Positions 18,022-26,259 are shown, counted from the stretch's first letter. The stretch is DNA of 64,000 bases from Pseudomonas fluorescens (GCF_001623525.1 NZ_CP015225.1:1116001-1180000), one strand, 5' to 3'. Translations and numbers: made by a program. Notes: generated from the sequence alone by a model not told the origin.

Positions 18022-18722
18022 TGTCCGTTCACCTGTTGAAACGTGGCGGGCAATGGCCCCGCAGCACCCAGGCTGAACCAGCGACCTCGGTCATGGTTCA
18101 GGGTAATCTGCTGGCGCTGAACCTTGGCCGGATCGATGTCCGCTTGCCGAGCCCAGCGACGGACGCGTTCATCCTCGCCTTGGCTGCTCACCAGGTAGAT
18201 ATCGAACGCTGTATTACTGCTTTGCAGACGCTGCGCTTCGGCGGTGCACGCTGGGCAATGGTCCTCGACAAACAAAGCTCGGCGCGGCTCTACCGGTGAG
18301 CTAGCGGTGGGCGGGGATGCCATACCCTGAATCGGCAACAGCCCCGGAAACAGCTTGGCCCAGGCTGCCGTGTAAGCGTTTTGGTAAGCCAACTCGCGCT
18401 CGGCGCGTTTGGCTTCCAGCACTACCTGCAATTCGGCATAGCGCTGGCGCTCTTGGTCGGTCTCTGCCTCGACGCCGAGCGCAGTCAGCGGATCGATATT
18501 CGGGCTCCAGAAACCGCGCGGGCCGGCTTGGATCTGTTCGAAGCGTGTCCACTCTTGCTCCGTGAGACCCCAGCTTGCCGCCTGTTTAGAGTGCGAGCGC
18601 CCCAGCGGAGTGGACTGTGTGTCCTGGACCCGTGACGGTGTCGTGACAGGGTTACCCATCGCCGCGCCCGTGCTAAGCAATGAAACGAGACAGACGATGG
18701 GGGGCAGTAGCGCTCGGTTCAT
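18003..18722 (-). CDS. Integrating conjugative element protein, PFL_4693 family (TIGR03759)
   Basis: 239 aa with a signal peptide (MNRALLPPIVCLVSLLSTGAAMG). The N-terminal region WGLTEQEWTRFEQIQAGPRG and a helical middle (ERQRYAELQVVLEAKRAERE) are typical of the family. The C-terminal domain carries CPAC in EDHCPACTAEAQ, a thioredoxin-like CXXC, which suggests periplasmic thiol chemistry or disulfide handling for the pilus or pore; that role is inferred. Conserved order between the coiled-coil gene and the transglycosylase gene. Confidence 0.87.
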   Translation of the reverse strand: MNRALLPPIVCLVSLLSTGAAMGNPVTTPSRVQDTQSTPLGRSHSKQAASWGLTEQEWTRFEQIQAGPRGFWSPNIDPLTALGVEAETDQERQRYAELQVVLEAKRAERELAYQNAYTAAWAKLFPGLLPIQGMASPPTASSPVEPRRALFVEDHCPACTAEAQRLQSSNTAFDIYLVSSQGEDERVRRWARQADIDPAKVQRQQITLNHDRGRWFSLGAAGPLPATFQQVNGQWQRLD

Positions 18723-18731
18723 AATCGTTTC

Positions 18732-19403
18732 TCAAGGGAGTTGCACGGTCTGGTCTGGCTGAGCGGTCACCGCGAAGATGGCCGCGTTCGGCTCCAGCGC
18801 CTTCAGCTGCCATGCGCCGAGCTGCTCGCCGTTGTGCAGCAACTGGATATCCTTGAGTGAGCGACTATCAGGAGGAGCTACGGCCAGAAAGCGCTCGCCA
18901 CCGCGGGATTCAACCCCCAGCACTGAGAATGGCGGCGAGAGCGGGGCAGGCTTGGCGCGAGCGACTTTTTTCGGCTTGGCCGAGGAGGGCGTCGGTGGTG
19001 GGAGTGGCGGTTGGGTCTTGATGTCCAGGAGTTGCTGCTCGACGTGCTCAAGTCGTGCGCGTAGCGCGATCATATCGGCTTCTGTGGCACGGTCTGCCAG
19101 ACCGTCGCGTAGCGACTGTATCTCTTGTGCCCATTGATCCAACATCGGATCGAGGGTATTGGCCTGTTGCTCACCGGTATCGACCATTTGCTTCAGGTCT
19201 TTCAGTGCGTACTGCAGCTTCTCCTGTGCATCCATGAGGGTGCTTGAATCACGTTGCAGGGCATTCAGTGTCTCTAGACGTTGGGCGTTCGCATTTTCCA
19301 GCACCGTCACGCGTTGATACTGGTTATACAAACCGCCACTCAGCCCGGAGACCGCCAGGCAAAGTGAGCCGACAATGAGGGTTTGAAACGTCGAGGCTTT
19401 CAT
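18732..19403 (-). CDS. Conserved ICE coiled-coil membrane-anchored protein
   Basis: 223 aa. One N-terminal anchor (TLIVGSLCLAVSGLSGGLY) is followed by a long predicted coiled coil (about residues 30-130, with leucine heptads), a proline/lysine-rich hinge (PPLPPPTPSSAKPKK) and a small C-terminal beta domain with DSRSLKDIQLLHNGEQLGAW. This architecture resembles accessory proteins of conjugative type IV pili. I recognise it as a usual neighbour of the PilL-type gene in these ICEs but not by a named family. It overlaps the pilL-type gene by four bases. Confidence 0.72.
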   Translation of the reverse strand: MKASTFQTLIVGSLCLAVSGLSGGLYNQYQRVTVLENANAQRLETLNALQRDSSTLMDAQEKLQYALKDLKQMVDTGEQQANTLDPMLDQWAQEIQSLRDGLADRATEADMIALRARLEHVEQQLLDIKTQPPLPPPTPSSAKPKKVARAKPAPLSPPFSVLGVESRGGERFLAVAPPDSRSLKDIQLLHNGEQLGAWQLKALEPNAAIFAVTAQPDQTVQLP

Positions 19404-19942
19404 GGGTGTGCCTCCGACTGATGGGACGAGGTTGGTGTGATCTGCACGGTGCCAGCGTCATTTTTCTTCCGTTCGAAACAGACCGAACGGCTGACCTCAT
19501 CGGTCGTGAGTTGCCAGGCGGGGCCAGCCAGTACCTGCAGTGCGCTGCGTAATGGGATCGGGCCGAGCCGGTAATGGGCTGCGGGCAGAGGCCGGGTGAA
19601 AAGTATCTTTACAGGTTCGGCAGAAGGGCAGAGCGAATAACCCGAGCGCTGCAGCACGTAGTGCATCGTCTCCTGTACCGAAGGATTCAGGTTGGACGGA
19701 ATGCTCACGTCAACGATTTGAGCGAGAAGATCACGTTGTTCCGTGGTGGGCTCGGTGCTGACCAGTGTATAGCGGCCATAGCGGAGTTCTGACGGATGGC
19801 TTTCGTCGGCCGGGCTCCTCGATAACTGGGGCCGATTGGAACTACCGTCAATCTCTGGATTAGTCGGCAATGGGTATTGGATTTGTGCGGTGCAGGCACT
19901 CAACAAGCCCAGCAGGCAGACAGGCGTGAAAAAACGCTCCAT
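19400..19942 (-). CDS. pilL: PilL N-terminal-domain conjugative lipoprotein (TIGR03748 type)
   Basis: 180 aa. Lipoprotein signal with lipobox LSAC near residue 17. The domain with GRYTLVSTEPTTEQRDLLAQ, then QETMHYVLQRSGYSLCP and PLRSALQVLAGPAWQL is the PilL_N/secretin-like N-domain found at the head of PFGI-1-type conjugation operons. It is probably an outer-membrane lipoprotein linked to pilus extrusion. The start codon lies only two bases after a T6 tract that ends an 11-bp hairpin, and its likely SD (GAGG) is inside that hairpin, so expression of this gene and of the operon behind it is probably conditional. Confidence 0.86.
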   Translation of the reverse strand: MERFFTPVCLLGLLSACTAQIQYPLPTNPEIDGSSNRPQLSRSPADESHPSELRYGRYTLVSTEPTTEQRDLLAQIVDVSIPSNLNPSVQETMHYVLQRSGYSLCPSAEPVKILFTRPLPAAHYRLGPIPLRSALQVLAGPAWQLTTDEVSRSVCFERKKNDAGTVQITPTSSHQSEAHP

Positions 19943-19944
19943 GG

Positions 19945-19986
19945 AAAAAACCTCATGTCAGATTCAGTGCAGAACCTGACATGAGG
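19945..19986 (-). promoter_or_regulatory. Leader hairpin with T6 tract masking the pilL ribosome binding site
   Basis: On the minus strand an 11-bp perfect stem (CCTCATGTCAG / CTGACATGAGG, loop 14 nt) is followed directly by TTTTTT, then CC and the pilL ATG. The 3' arm contains ATGAGG, the only SD-like sequence at a suitable distance from the start. The element therefore looks both like an intrinsic terminator and like an SD-sequestering structure in front of the conjugation operon. No terminator competitor was worked out. Confidence 0.65.
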
Positions 19987-20048
19987 TGAAGGAGCGATTC
20001 AGTGAGGAAGTTGATTCAAGGTGGATCGTGTTAACGCTGAACTCGTTG

Positions 20049-20795
20049 CTATTCATCAAAAATCGCGAGCCCATCCAAGACGGCAGCGTCGGGGTCGAAG
20101 ATCAACAACCTCACATCCGCCAATGCCGCCAGATACAGTACGTTGACCAAGGCTTCCGGCGTTCCGGCGTCGAGCTGCTCTTGCCTCAGCGACGAGTAAG
20201 GATTGCCCTCGATCTGCACCAAGTTATCGTCGGTCCAGGGCGTGCCGATCAGCTTACATCCGACGCCATTGCAGTCTGGCAGGGCAAAGGGTTCAAACAG
20301 CAGTCCGGTTGGCTTGGAGTCGAAATTTCCAACCCAGCTTTCCAGGTGGCGCAGCGCTTCGTCAGTGAGGTGTGCGGTACTGATCTCCCAGGCTCGACTG
20401 TAGTGTCCTGTGTCGAAGCTCAAACGATGGACCATGGCTTGGGCTTCTTCCAAGGAGTACAGGTCACCGACATGATGTCGTTCGTTGAGCATTTCGCCAG
20501 TCACGGCATAGATCACTTGCCGCACCAGCCCGATGGACTGGCAGCGTTCATTCAATTCATCCGGAATGGATTGACCCTCGCTGATCAGAGCGAAGTCGTC
20601 ATTGAACAGGCAGGGAAACAGTTCTAACGCATCGTCGGGCAGGTGGGCTTGTGCGTCATGTACGGGGCGAAAGCAGGGAGGGCAGTCGTTTGCGTAGGTG
20701 ATCTGTAGCAGTCGTTCAATATGCAAGTAGTCGTAGCCGCGAGCAAATGGGTTTGATGTTTCCAGCAGAGCTGGGGGTTGGGGTGAAGGGTTCAT
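20049..20795 (-). CDS. DUF5983-like ICE protein of unknown function
   Basis: 248 aa, no signal peptide or membrane helix. It contains a cysteine pair (NDCPPCFRP near residue 40) and a segment reading DALELFPCLFNDDFALISEG, then a second half with LESWVGNFDSKPTGLLFEPF. I recognise it as a conserved hypothetical of PFGI-1-type ICEs, probably the family labelled DUF5983. No catalytic motif is apparent. Encoded between the radC-like gene and the pilL operon, with hairpins on both sides, so it may be a separate transcription unit. Confidence 0.68.
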   Translation of the reverse strand: MNPSPQPPALLETSNPFARGYDYLHIERLLQITYANDCPPCFRPVHDAQAHLPDDALELFPCLFNDDFALISEGQSIPDELNERCQSIGLVRQVIYAVTGEMLNERHHVGDLYSLEEAQAMVHRLSFDTGHYSRAWEISTAHLTDEALRHLESWVGNFDSKPTGLLFEPFALPDCNGVGCKLIGTPWTDDNLVQIEGNPYSSLRQEQLDAGTPEALVNVLYLAALADVRLLIFDPDAAVLDGLAIFDE

Positions 20796-20821
20796 GAGGG
20801 TGCTCCAGAAGGAAATGAAGA

Positions 20822-20839
20822 AGGCGTCCGAAGACGCCT
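20822..20839 (-). terminator. Hairpin with TTCG loop after the radC-like gene
   Basis: On the minus strand the 7-bp stem AGGCGTC / GACGCCT closes a stable TTCG tetraloop, starting ten bases after the stop of the radC-like gene. The following TCTTCATTTCC is only moderately T-rich. Probably an intrinsic terminator or an RNA 3' end stabiliser. Confidence 0.5.
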
Positions 20840-20848
20840 ATTGGGGGG

Positions 20849-21343
20849 TTAAAGCCAGCCATGCTCGGCAAGGGAGAGAGGACGACCTTCGCCTACGATG
20901 AAGTGATCCAGTACGCGCACTTCGATCAAATCCAAGGCCTCTTTCAATCGTGCGGTCAAGGCGCGATCCGCCAGGCTGGGTTCCGTGCAACCGGAGGGGT
21001 GGTTGTGGCAGACAATGGCAGCTGCTGCGTTATGCGCTAGGGAGCGCTTGACGACTTGGCGGGGGTAAACGCTGGCGCCATCGATGCTCCCGTGAAAGAG
21101 GATCTCGAATGCCAGAACGCGATGGCGGGCATCGAGAAAAATCACACCGAAGACTTCATGCTCTTGTGGTGCAAGATGCAGTTTTAGGTATGAGCCCACG
21201 GCGTCAGGTGACGTTAGGTTAGGGCCGCGGGTGAACAGCCGACGATCCAGAATACGTAGCGCTTCATCAATCAACTGGTTTTCTTGGGCGATACGATCCC
21301 CCTCGACATCCGAGGTTTCAATCAGGGTAAGTTGGGTGCTCAT
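20849..21343 (-). CDS. radC: RadC-like JAB/MPN-domain protein
   Basis: 164 aa. The JAMM zinc motif is present as HNHPSG (His113, His115) with Asp126 downstream in the [15 protein letters not shown] segment, and [11 protein letters not shown] closes the domain, all typical of RadC/DUF2466 proteins. Chromosomal RadC has an additional N-terminal helix-hairpin-helix region; here only a short leader precedes the JAB domain, as is usual in mobile-element copies. Function is uncertain (a peptidase-like fold, linked by context to element DNA metabolism or anti-restriction). SD GGAGG precedes the ATG. Confidence 0.88.
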   Translation of the reverse strand: MSTQLTLIETSDVEGDRIAQENQLIDEALRILDRRLFTRGPNLTSPDAVGSYLKLHLAPQEHEVFGVIFLDARHRVLAFEILFHGSIDGASVYPRQVVKRSLAHNAAAAIVCHNHPSGCTEPSLADRALTARLKEALDLIEVRVLDHFIVGEGRPLSLAEHGWL

Positions 21344-21443
21344 GGGGTACCTCCGAAGTGAATAGTCCGGGGGTACACACCCGAGGGGAGTGGTGTCCCC
21401 GAGGTGGATATCGAGTCACGGGCATTGCCCGATGACGCGCTGT

Positions 21444-21701
21444 TTACAGCCGAGTGAATCGGTGGCGTTGTCCGTGCAGGTGTGAATCACAACCGTCGCA
21501 GGGCAATGGGGAGAAGGTTCTTATTCCACGGCCAGTTTCGGGATCGAAGTCGGCACTGATGGGCATTAGCCGAACCAGCCCACGATGGAGACCGGCGATG
21601 CGTTCCTCGACCTCATCTGTCGTGTAATAGAGCGATAACGTGCTGCAGTCCTCGTAAGCCGCAGCGAACAGGCAATCGTCGCAAAGCCAGAAGGATTCCA
21701 T
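21444..21701 (-). CDS. Small cysteine-rich ICE protein of unknown function
   Basis: 85 aa with CXXC pairs near both ends (LCDDCLFAA and LPCDGCDSHLHG), suggesting a metal-binding mini-domain. No membrane segment. The ATG is preceded by AGGAGAACCAAT, a strong SD. Small proteins of this type occur between the STY4534-like and radC-like genes of PFGI-1-type elements, but I cannot name a family. It lies just downstream of a strong terminator, so it likely has its own promoter. Confidence 0.6.
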   Translation of the reverse strand: MESFWLCDDCLFAAAYEDCSTLSLYYTTDEVEERIAGLHRGLVRLMPISADFDPETGRGIRTFSPLPCDGCDSHLHGQRHRFTRL

Positions 21702-21727
21702 ATTGGTTCTCCTGTGCTGATTGAAAA

Positions 21728-21749
21728 AAGGCGCTCGATTGAGCGCCTT
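21728..21749 (-). terminator. Intrinsic terminator after the STY4534-like gene
   Basis: On the minus strand AAGGCGCTC / GAGCGCCTT forms a perfect 9-bp stem with a 4-nt loop, followed by a run of T residues. It lies about 20 bases after the stop of the STY4534-like gene and has the form of a classical Rho-independent terminator. Confidence 0.85.
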
Positions 21750-21770
21750 GATGTAAACGTCGTGGATCGT

Positions 21771-22352
21771 TCAGGCGGACTGAACAGTACGTGTGGCAAC
21801 ACGGCGAGCCGTGCGGGAAGTGGGTGCAGATTCAGGTTCAATCCTGGACTTTGCTGGGGGGGCGGTATCCTCGGCATCGGCATCAGTCGACTTTGGGGAT
21901 GGCTCACTGTTTGGCGTTTGCTCAGCAGGTGCTGTTGCTTCCTGCCTGGCAGGCGCTTTGTACTCGAACGTGCCGTTGACCTTGATCCAGTCGATGTACA
22001 GCAGACGACCTTTCAGGCTGGCGCCCGGTTGGCCTTGTTTATCGCCTTTCTCATAGAGAAATGGGTCAATCCACAGGTCGCCGATACGGAACGACAGCAA
22101 TACCTTTTTATCGGCTTTGACGGCGTCCATATAGAGGCGAATCAAACGTTCAGCTTCGCCCCCTGCGACTTTGCAGTCGAAACGGGTGTATTCCACTGCA
22201 TCAGTGGCACCATGCAGAGCCGCGATATCGCAGGCCACGAACGGCTGGCCGCGGCGGACTTGTACTTCACGGACACGGTTGAGGTAGCCGATACCGACGG
22301 TGTGTAGGTTGAAGTAAGTGGTCGCTTCTTGGGATTGGTTGGCGTGGGCCAT
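21771..22352 (-). CDS. STY4534-family ICE replication protein (DUF3577)
   Basis: 193 aa. The N-terminal about 130 residues (YFNLHTVGIGYLNRVREVQV, then PFVACDIAALHGATDAVEY and GRLLYIDWIKVNG) match the DUF3577/STY4534 family found in PFGI-1 and SPI-7-type elements, annotated as ICE replication proteins. The C-terminal 60 residues are low-complexity (Ala, Pro, Glu, Thr, Ser), probably disordered. The SD AGGAGAACCACC precedes the ATG. It is followed by a strong terminator, so it is monocistronic or the last gene of its unit. Confidence 0.83.
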   Translation of the reverse strand: MAHANQSQEATTYFNLHTVGIGYLNRVREVQVRRGQPFVACDIAALHGATDAVEYTRFDCKVAGGEAERLIRLYMDAVKADKKVLLSFRIGDLWIDPFLYEKGDKQGQPGASLKGRLLYIDWIKVNGTFEYKAPARQEATAPAEQTPNSEPSPKSTDADAEDTAPPAKSRIEPESAPTSRTARRVATRTVQSA

Positions 22353-23217
22353 GGTGGTTCTCCTGTTTCAAGGGAAAACGGCGACGCACAGCCCCTGACG
22401 GGGAAGTGAGCCCCCGTCAGGGTGGGTTAGTTGAAGGCGAACGATGAACGACTTGTCACCGGCACGCCGATGACCATCAGATCGATGCGCCTGGAGAATA
22501 GGGGGCAGCAGAGGAGAAATCCGCAGCAGATCTGCGGACCTAGGGTAGTGGGCATTCATCACCGCTGAAGCGGTAATCGTGCGAGCCTCCGAACGCTGAT
22601 CGCACTTGGGTAACCACCACGAGCGTGGCGTAGCCTTGAAGGTTCAAGCTACCTGGGCTGGGCTGTCAACGACAGCGAACCACGCCCTTTGTATAAGCCT
22701 GTCACAGGGGAGCGTCAAGACGCCGTAAGCCGATTTTTTAGGCCGGAATTCAGTGGCAATCACTGGACGGAAGAAAGTGAAGAGTAGGCCTAGCGGGGTG
22801 CCAGGCGAGGAACAGAGAAGCCACCTTAGGCGGTCTGACGCAGTCGGCAAGCTCCTCGCAAAACTTGTTTTAACTACGCCGTGATTCGCCAACCGACCCT
22901 TGTCGTGGCTTGGGTCGGAACATGCTGGCACGCATCCGCGCACAAAGGGTGCCCAGTGTTTCCCCGGCGGGCTCCGGGACTGAATGCGATCGCCGTAGCG
23001 GATGACCGCTGATGCCTGGCAGAGGCAACAGTGGTCATCCGCTACCACGATCAGGTCGAGCACAAAGCGGGATGAAATTCCTCAGAAGAGAAGGCTCCGA
23101 ACTCAGGGAGTCCGACCGAGCTACCCGGAGCGAATCGGTCTTGGGTCGCCGTAAGCGATGATCCTGAGGCACTACAGCAGAGCGGGTGGGACGACGTCAA
23201 GCCAATGGGCAAAGAGG
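22353..23217. other. 865-bp gene-free region of the ICE rich in inverted repeats
   Basis: No convincing gene was found on either strand. The segment holds several perfect or near-perfect dyads: TCCGCAG-N5-CTGCGGA near 22520, ACCGCT-GA-AGCGGT at 22561-22574, GTAGCCTTGAA-GG-TTCAAG-CTAC at about 22632-22654, and the long stem at 22995-23045. It lies between the STY4534-like replication gene and the XRE regulator gene. Such a position and dyad density suit a replication or transfer origin or a structured RNA, but no family was identified. Confidence 0.5.
22995..23045. other. 16-bp long inverted repeat (possible origin element or structured RNA)
   Basis: The arms GTAGCGGATGACCGCT and AGTGGTCATCCGCTAC pair over 16 positions with one mismatch. 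The 19-nt interior contains a second stem, TGCCT / AGGCA, with loop GGCAG. There is no T tract on either side, so it is not an ordinary terminator. Confidence 0.6.
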
Positions 23218-23559
23218 TTATTTGCTACTGAGATGAGCGGCCAGCCGTTCGACGGTCGTCAGGATAAAGGCACGGTCACTTTCTTGAAGGCCGCTCAGCA
23301 GGCCCGCGATCATCTGGCCCTGGTCGTTGGGGCGATTGCTCGACTCCGTCAGCAGTTCATCCATCCGGCAGTCGAAGATGTCCGCCAGTTGCATCAGCTT
23401 GACCACGGAAAGCTCCACGACACCCCGCTCAAGGCGCGAAATGGCTTCGCTGCCGATCCCCAGGCGTTCAGCCACCTCTTCCTGGGTCAGATTACGCTGA
23501 GTGCGGTGTTTCGCGATCATGCGCCCGATTTGGGCTTGGGTCGGATGTTTAGGTGCCAA
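23218..23559 (-). CDS. XRE-family helix-turn-helix regulator
   Basis: 113 aa. A classic Cro/CI helix-turn-helix is visible: IGRMIAKHRTQRNLTQEEVA, then LGIGSEAISRLERGVVELSV and LMQLADIFDCRMDELL. The C-terminal part is a short helical region. No ATG is available; the TTG at 23559 was chosen because GGAGA precedes it by about ten bases, while the frame also allows a TTG at 23580 without an SD. It is divergent from the gene at 23769, so it may control the shared intergenic promoters and hence ICE maintenance genes. Confidence 0.85.
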   Translation of the reverse strand: MAPKHPTQAQIGRMIAKHRTQRNLTQEEVAERLGIGSEAISRLERGVVELSVVKLMQLADIFDCRMDELLTESSNRPNDQGQMIAGLLSGLQESDRAFILTTVERLAAHLSSK

Positions 23560-23626
23560 GTGATGAGTTCTCCAATTCAACCCGAATGGTTGAGCAAAGA
23601 CCCGTTGACATGAACATCCTTAGAGG

Positions 23627-23655
23627 TTGAGTATCGACTTGTAGGGTTGTTATAT
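23627..23655 (+). promoter_or_regulatory. Sigma-70-type promoter for the DUF4880-like gene
   Basis: TTGAGT and TTATAT are separated by exactly 17 bases, on the + strand, about 110 bases upstream of the 23769 start. The region is AT-richer than its surroundings and is divergent to the XRE gene. Confidence 0.5.
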
Positions 23656-23768
23656 TGACTGAAATACCTGTTTGTCGCGACGTGACATGTGTTCCTCCAG
23701 GAATCAGAGCCCGTAGTGACCAGTGAAACTGAGCGGTCTGATAGGACCAAATGGAGGCAAGGTTGAGC

Positions 23769-24026
23769 ATGGATGAGCAGCGAGAAAACGACATGGACCT
23801 GATCTGGGATCGAACACTGGAGCTGTTCATCAAGATCCATGACTGCCCTGATAACCCTGAACACCGCGACAGCCTTGTTCATTGGCTTAACGAAGATCCT
23901 GCTCACCTGAAAGCGTTCAACGAACTGGGGCAGATATGGATAGCGACAGGCATCGCCTTGGCCCGTGAAATCGGACAACCGCTAAGCGACTTGGAGAAGG
24001 AGCAGCCGCCGTTGATGATGCACTGA
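23769..24026 (+). CDS. Small protein resembling the FecR N-terminal (DUF4880) domain
   Basis: 85 aa from MDEQRENDMDLIWDRTLELF, placed after GGAGGCAAGG; an earlier in-frame ATG overlaps this SD. The residues LVHWLNEDPAHLKAFNELGQ and IW after them resemble the tryptophan-containing helical N-terminal domain of FecR-type anti-sigma regulators, but no membrane helix or FecR periplasmic domain follows. It could therefore be a free-standing cytoplasmic regulator. It is the only + strand gene of the replication module and faces topB tail to tail. Confidence 0.55.
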   Translation: MDEQRENDMDLIWDRTLELFIKIHDCPDNPEHRDSLVHWLNEDPAHLKAFNELGQIWIATGIALAREIGQPLSDLEKEQPPLMMH

Positions 24027-24069
24027 CCCGCATATCACCCCCAAGATTCATTTGAACACCAATGGCGCC

Positions 24070-26037
24070 TCATGGACGACGCGTACCTTTGCTGATCGGC
24101 ACAGTGCCTTTGCAGTCCGGGTATTGGGAACATGACCAGAACGGTCCTGATTTTCCCTTCCGCCTAAGCATTGATGCGTTGCAAAGGGGGCAGACAGGCC
24201 CGGCTTCGACCGGCACCGACAAGGTGAGTGCTCCGCAGTTTGAAATCAGCTGCGTAATCCAGTGCGCCTGCTTGGCAACGAATGTATCCAAGGTCAGACG
24301 TCCCGCTTCGATTTCATCCAGAGCTTGCTCCCAGATCGCTGTCATACCCGGATCCGCGACTGCTGCGGGTACCGCTTCGATCAGGGTATGGGCCGCTGCG
24401 GAGGCCGTTAATGCACGTTTTTTCTTCAACAAGTAACCGCGATCAATCAACCCCTTGATAATGCCGGCTCGCGTGGCTTCGGTGCCGATACCGGTGGTGT
24501 CCCGAAGTTTCTGTTTCAGGCGTGGGTCGTTGACCAGCTTGGCCACGTTTTTCATGGCCTTGATCAGATCACCCTCGGTGAGCGGTTTGGGCGCAGCGGT
24601 GCGCATGGATTTGAGTTCAACGTCGTCCACTGCGCACTGCCTACCCTGTTGTAGGGCGGGCAACACCTGGGACTTTTGACTAGGCTCATCGTCGTCGGGG
24701 TTGTCGGAGAGTAAGCCTTTCCAGCCTTGGACGAGGATCTGTTTGCCAACAGCAGTCAAACGCTCGGCGCCGCACTCCAGTTCGACCTCGGTTCGATCAA
24801 ACTCGTGATGCGGCAGGAATTGCGCGAGGTAGTGGCTACGAATCAGTTCGTAGACTTGGCGCTCTTGTTCAGACATCCGCCCAAGGTTCGCCGGCTCGGT
24901 GGTGGGGATGATGGCGTGGTGCGCGGTGATCTTGGCATCGTTCCATGCTCGTGAGCGCAATGATTGATCGACGCCTCCGAGCGCTGGGCGTAACGCGGGA
25001 TCCATTCTGAGCAGGGCATCGAATACCGCGGCTACCTCGTTGAACATGCTCTCTGGCAAATAACGGCAATCGCTGCGCGGATAGCTGGTGGCTTTGTGGG
25101 TTTCATACAGGGCTTGGGCATTATTCAGGGTTTCCTGCGCGCCAAGTCCCAGCTTGCGTGAACAGACTTCTTGCAGTGTGCTCAGGTCGAAGGGCAGGGG
25201 TGGCGCTTCGCGCAAATGCTCAGTCTGCAGCGAGACTACGGTGGCGGTCTTGCTGCTAGAAAGCGCTTGGAGGGTTTGACTGGCAAGCGCTTGCTGCAGG
25301 CAGCGACCGGCTTCGTCACGTCCTGAGTTTGGCGGTATCCACGATGCGATGAAGGGTTGCCCCATTGAAGACAGGTGCACATCCACCACCCAATACGGCA
25401 CAGAGACGAAGCTGGCAATCGCGCGGTCTCGTTCAACCACCAAGCGCAAAGTGGGCGTTTGGACGCGTCCAACCGACAGCACGCCGTCATAGCCCGCCCG
25501 CCGTCCTAGGAGGGTAAACAAACGACTGAGATTCATACCAATCAGCCAATCGGCGCGGCTGCGGGCGAGGGCTGAGTGATAGAGCGGGAAGGTCTCCTGA
25601 CTAGACTTCAGCGAGGACAGTGCTTTGCGAATCGACGCCTCGTTGAGTGCGGATAACCAGAGGCGCTCAACAGAACCACGATAGTTGCAGATCTCTAGTA
25701 ACTCGCGGGCAATCATTTCACCTTCGCGATCGGCGTCGGTGGCGATGACGACGGTGGTAGCTTCGCTGAGCAGGTGTTTGATGATTTTGAACTGCGCGAC
25801 AGTCTTGGGTTTGACCTCAACCCTCCACTGCGCGGGAATGATCGGTAGATGATCCAGCGACCAGGTTTTGTACTGATCGCCATAGGCTTCAGGTGGGGCC
25901 GTTTCCAGCAGGTGACCGATACACCAGGTGACGGTTGTCTCGCGTCCGATCAAGCAACCATCACCACGTCGGCTGGCTCCGAGAACCTTGGCGATGTCAC
26001 GACCTTGGGAGGGTTTCTCGCAGAGAAAGAGACGCAT
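24070..26037 (-). CDS. topB: DNA topoisomerase III (ICE type)
   Basis: 655-aa type IA topoisomerase. The Toprim domain begins MRLFLCEKPSQGRDIAKVLG and has the acidic motif ATDADREGE. The active-site tyrosine is in ATSYPRSDCRYL (about Tyr318), and SVGRVQTPTL is the conserved strand-passage motif. A C-terminal zinc-ribbon (CPLCNASML with a second Cys pair in WSCSQYPDC) ends the protein. It probably resolves replication or transfer intermediates of the element. The presumed SD (GGAG) lies in the 3' arm of an 8-bp hairpin immediately upstream of the ATG. Confidence 0.94.
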   Translation of the reverse strand: MRLFLCEKPSQGRDIAKVLGASRRGDGCLIGRETTVTWCIGHLLETAPPEAYGDQYKTWSLDHLPIIPAQWRVEVKPKTVAQFKIIKHLLSEATTVVIATDADREGEMIARELLEICNYRGSVERLWLSALNEASIRKALSSLKSSQETFPLYHSALARSRADWLIGMNLSRLFTLLGRRAGYDGVLSVGRVQTPTLRLVVERDRAIASFVSVPYWVVDVHLSSMGQPFIASWIPPNSGRDEAGRCLQQALASQTLQALSSSKTATVVSLQTEHLREAPPLPFDLSTLQEVCSRKLGLGAQETLNNAQALYETHKATSYPRSDCRYLPESMFNEVAAVFDALLRMDPALRPALGGVDQSLRSRAWNDAKITAHHAIIPTTEPANLGRMSEQERQVYELIRSHYLAQFLPHHEFDRTEVELECGAERLTAVGKQILVQGWKGLLSDNPDDDEPSQKSQVLPALQQGRQCAVDDVELKSMRTAAPKPLTEGDLIKAMKNVAKLVNDPRLKQKLRDTTGIGTEATRAGIIKGLIDRGYLLKKKRALTASAAAHTLIEAVPAAVADPGMTAIWEQALDEIEAGRLTLDTFVAKQAHWITQLISNCGALTLSVPVEAGPVCPLCNASMLRRKGKSGPFWSCSQYPDCKGTVPISKGTRRP

Positions 26038-26041
26038 AGAA

Positions 26042-26066
26042 CTGCTCCGGGTTGAGTTCGGAGCAG
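26042..26066 (-). promoter_or_regulatory. Hairpin covering the topB ribosome binding site
   Basis: CTGCTCCG / CGGAGCAG pair perfectly over 8 bp with a 9-nt loop. On the minus strand the 3' arm holds GGAG seven bases before the topB ATG, so the structure would block ribosome access. Confidence 0.5.
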
Positions 26067-26092
26067 CGTTGTTGGAAACAGCAGTGGCAAAC

Positions 26093-26123
26093 TATGAGAA
26101 ACCTGAATGGCAGGTTCCTCATA
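26093..26123 (-). terminator. 13-bp imperfect hairpin between ssb and topB
   Basis: TATGAGAAACCTG / CAGGTTCCTCATA pair with one mismatch around a 5-nt loop. It is followed on the minus strand only by GTTTGCC, so it is a weak terminator or a processing signal within the ssb-topB leader. Confidence 0.35.
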
Positions 26124-26259
26124 TTAGTCGGTGAGGGCAGTCTTGATTGGGGGTGAGGCTACTACCTTGTAGTCACGTGGACGACAGTGCTTCACAAGCA
26201 GCGAGTAATGACAGGCCAGGAACTTCGCGCAAAGGCGCAATTTTTATGCCTCAAGTTAG

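Noticed and set aside
22644-23063. 139-aa minus frame in the gene-free ICE region
   Set aside because: Composition untypical, spans the long dyad, and lacks a usable SD. Probably spurious.
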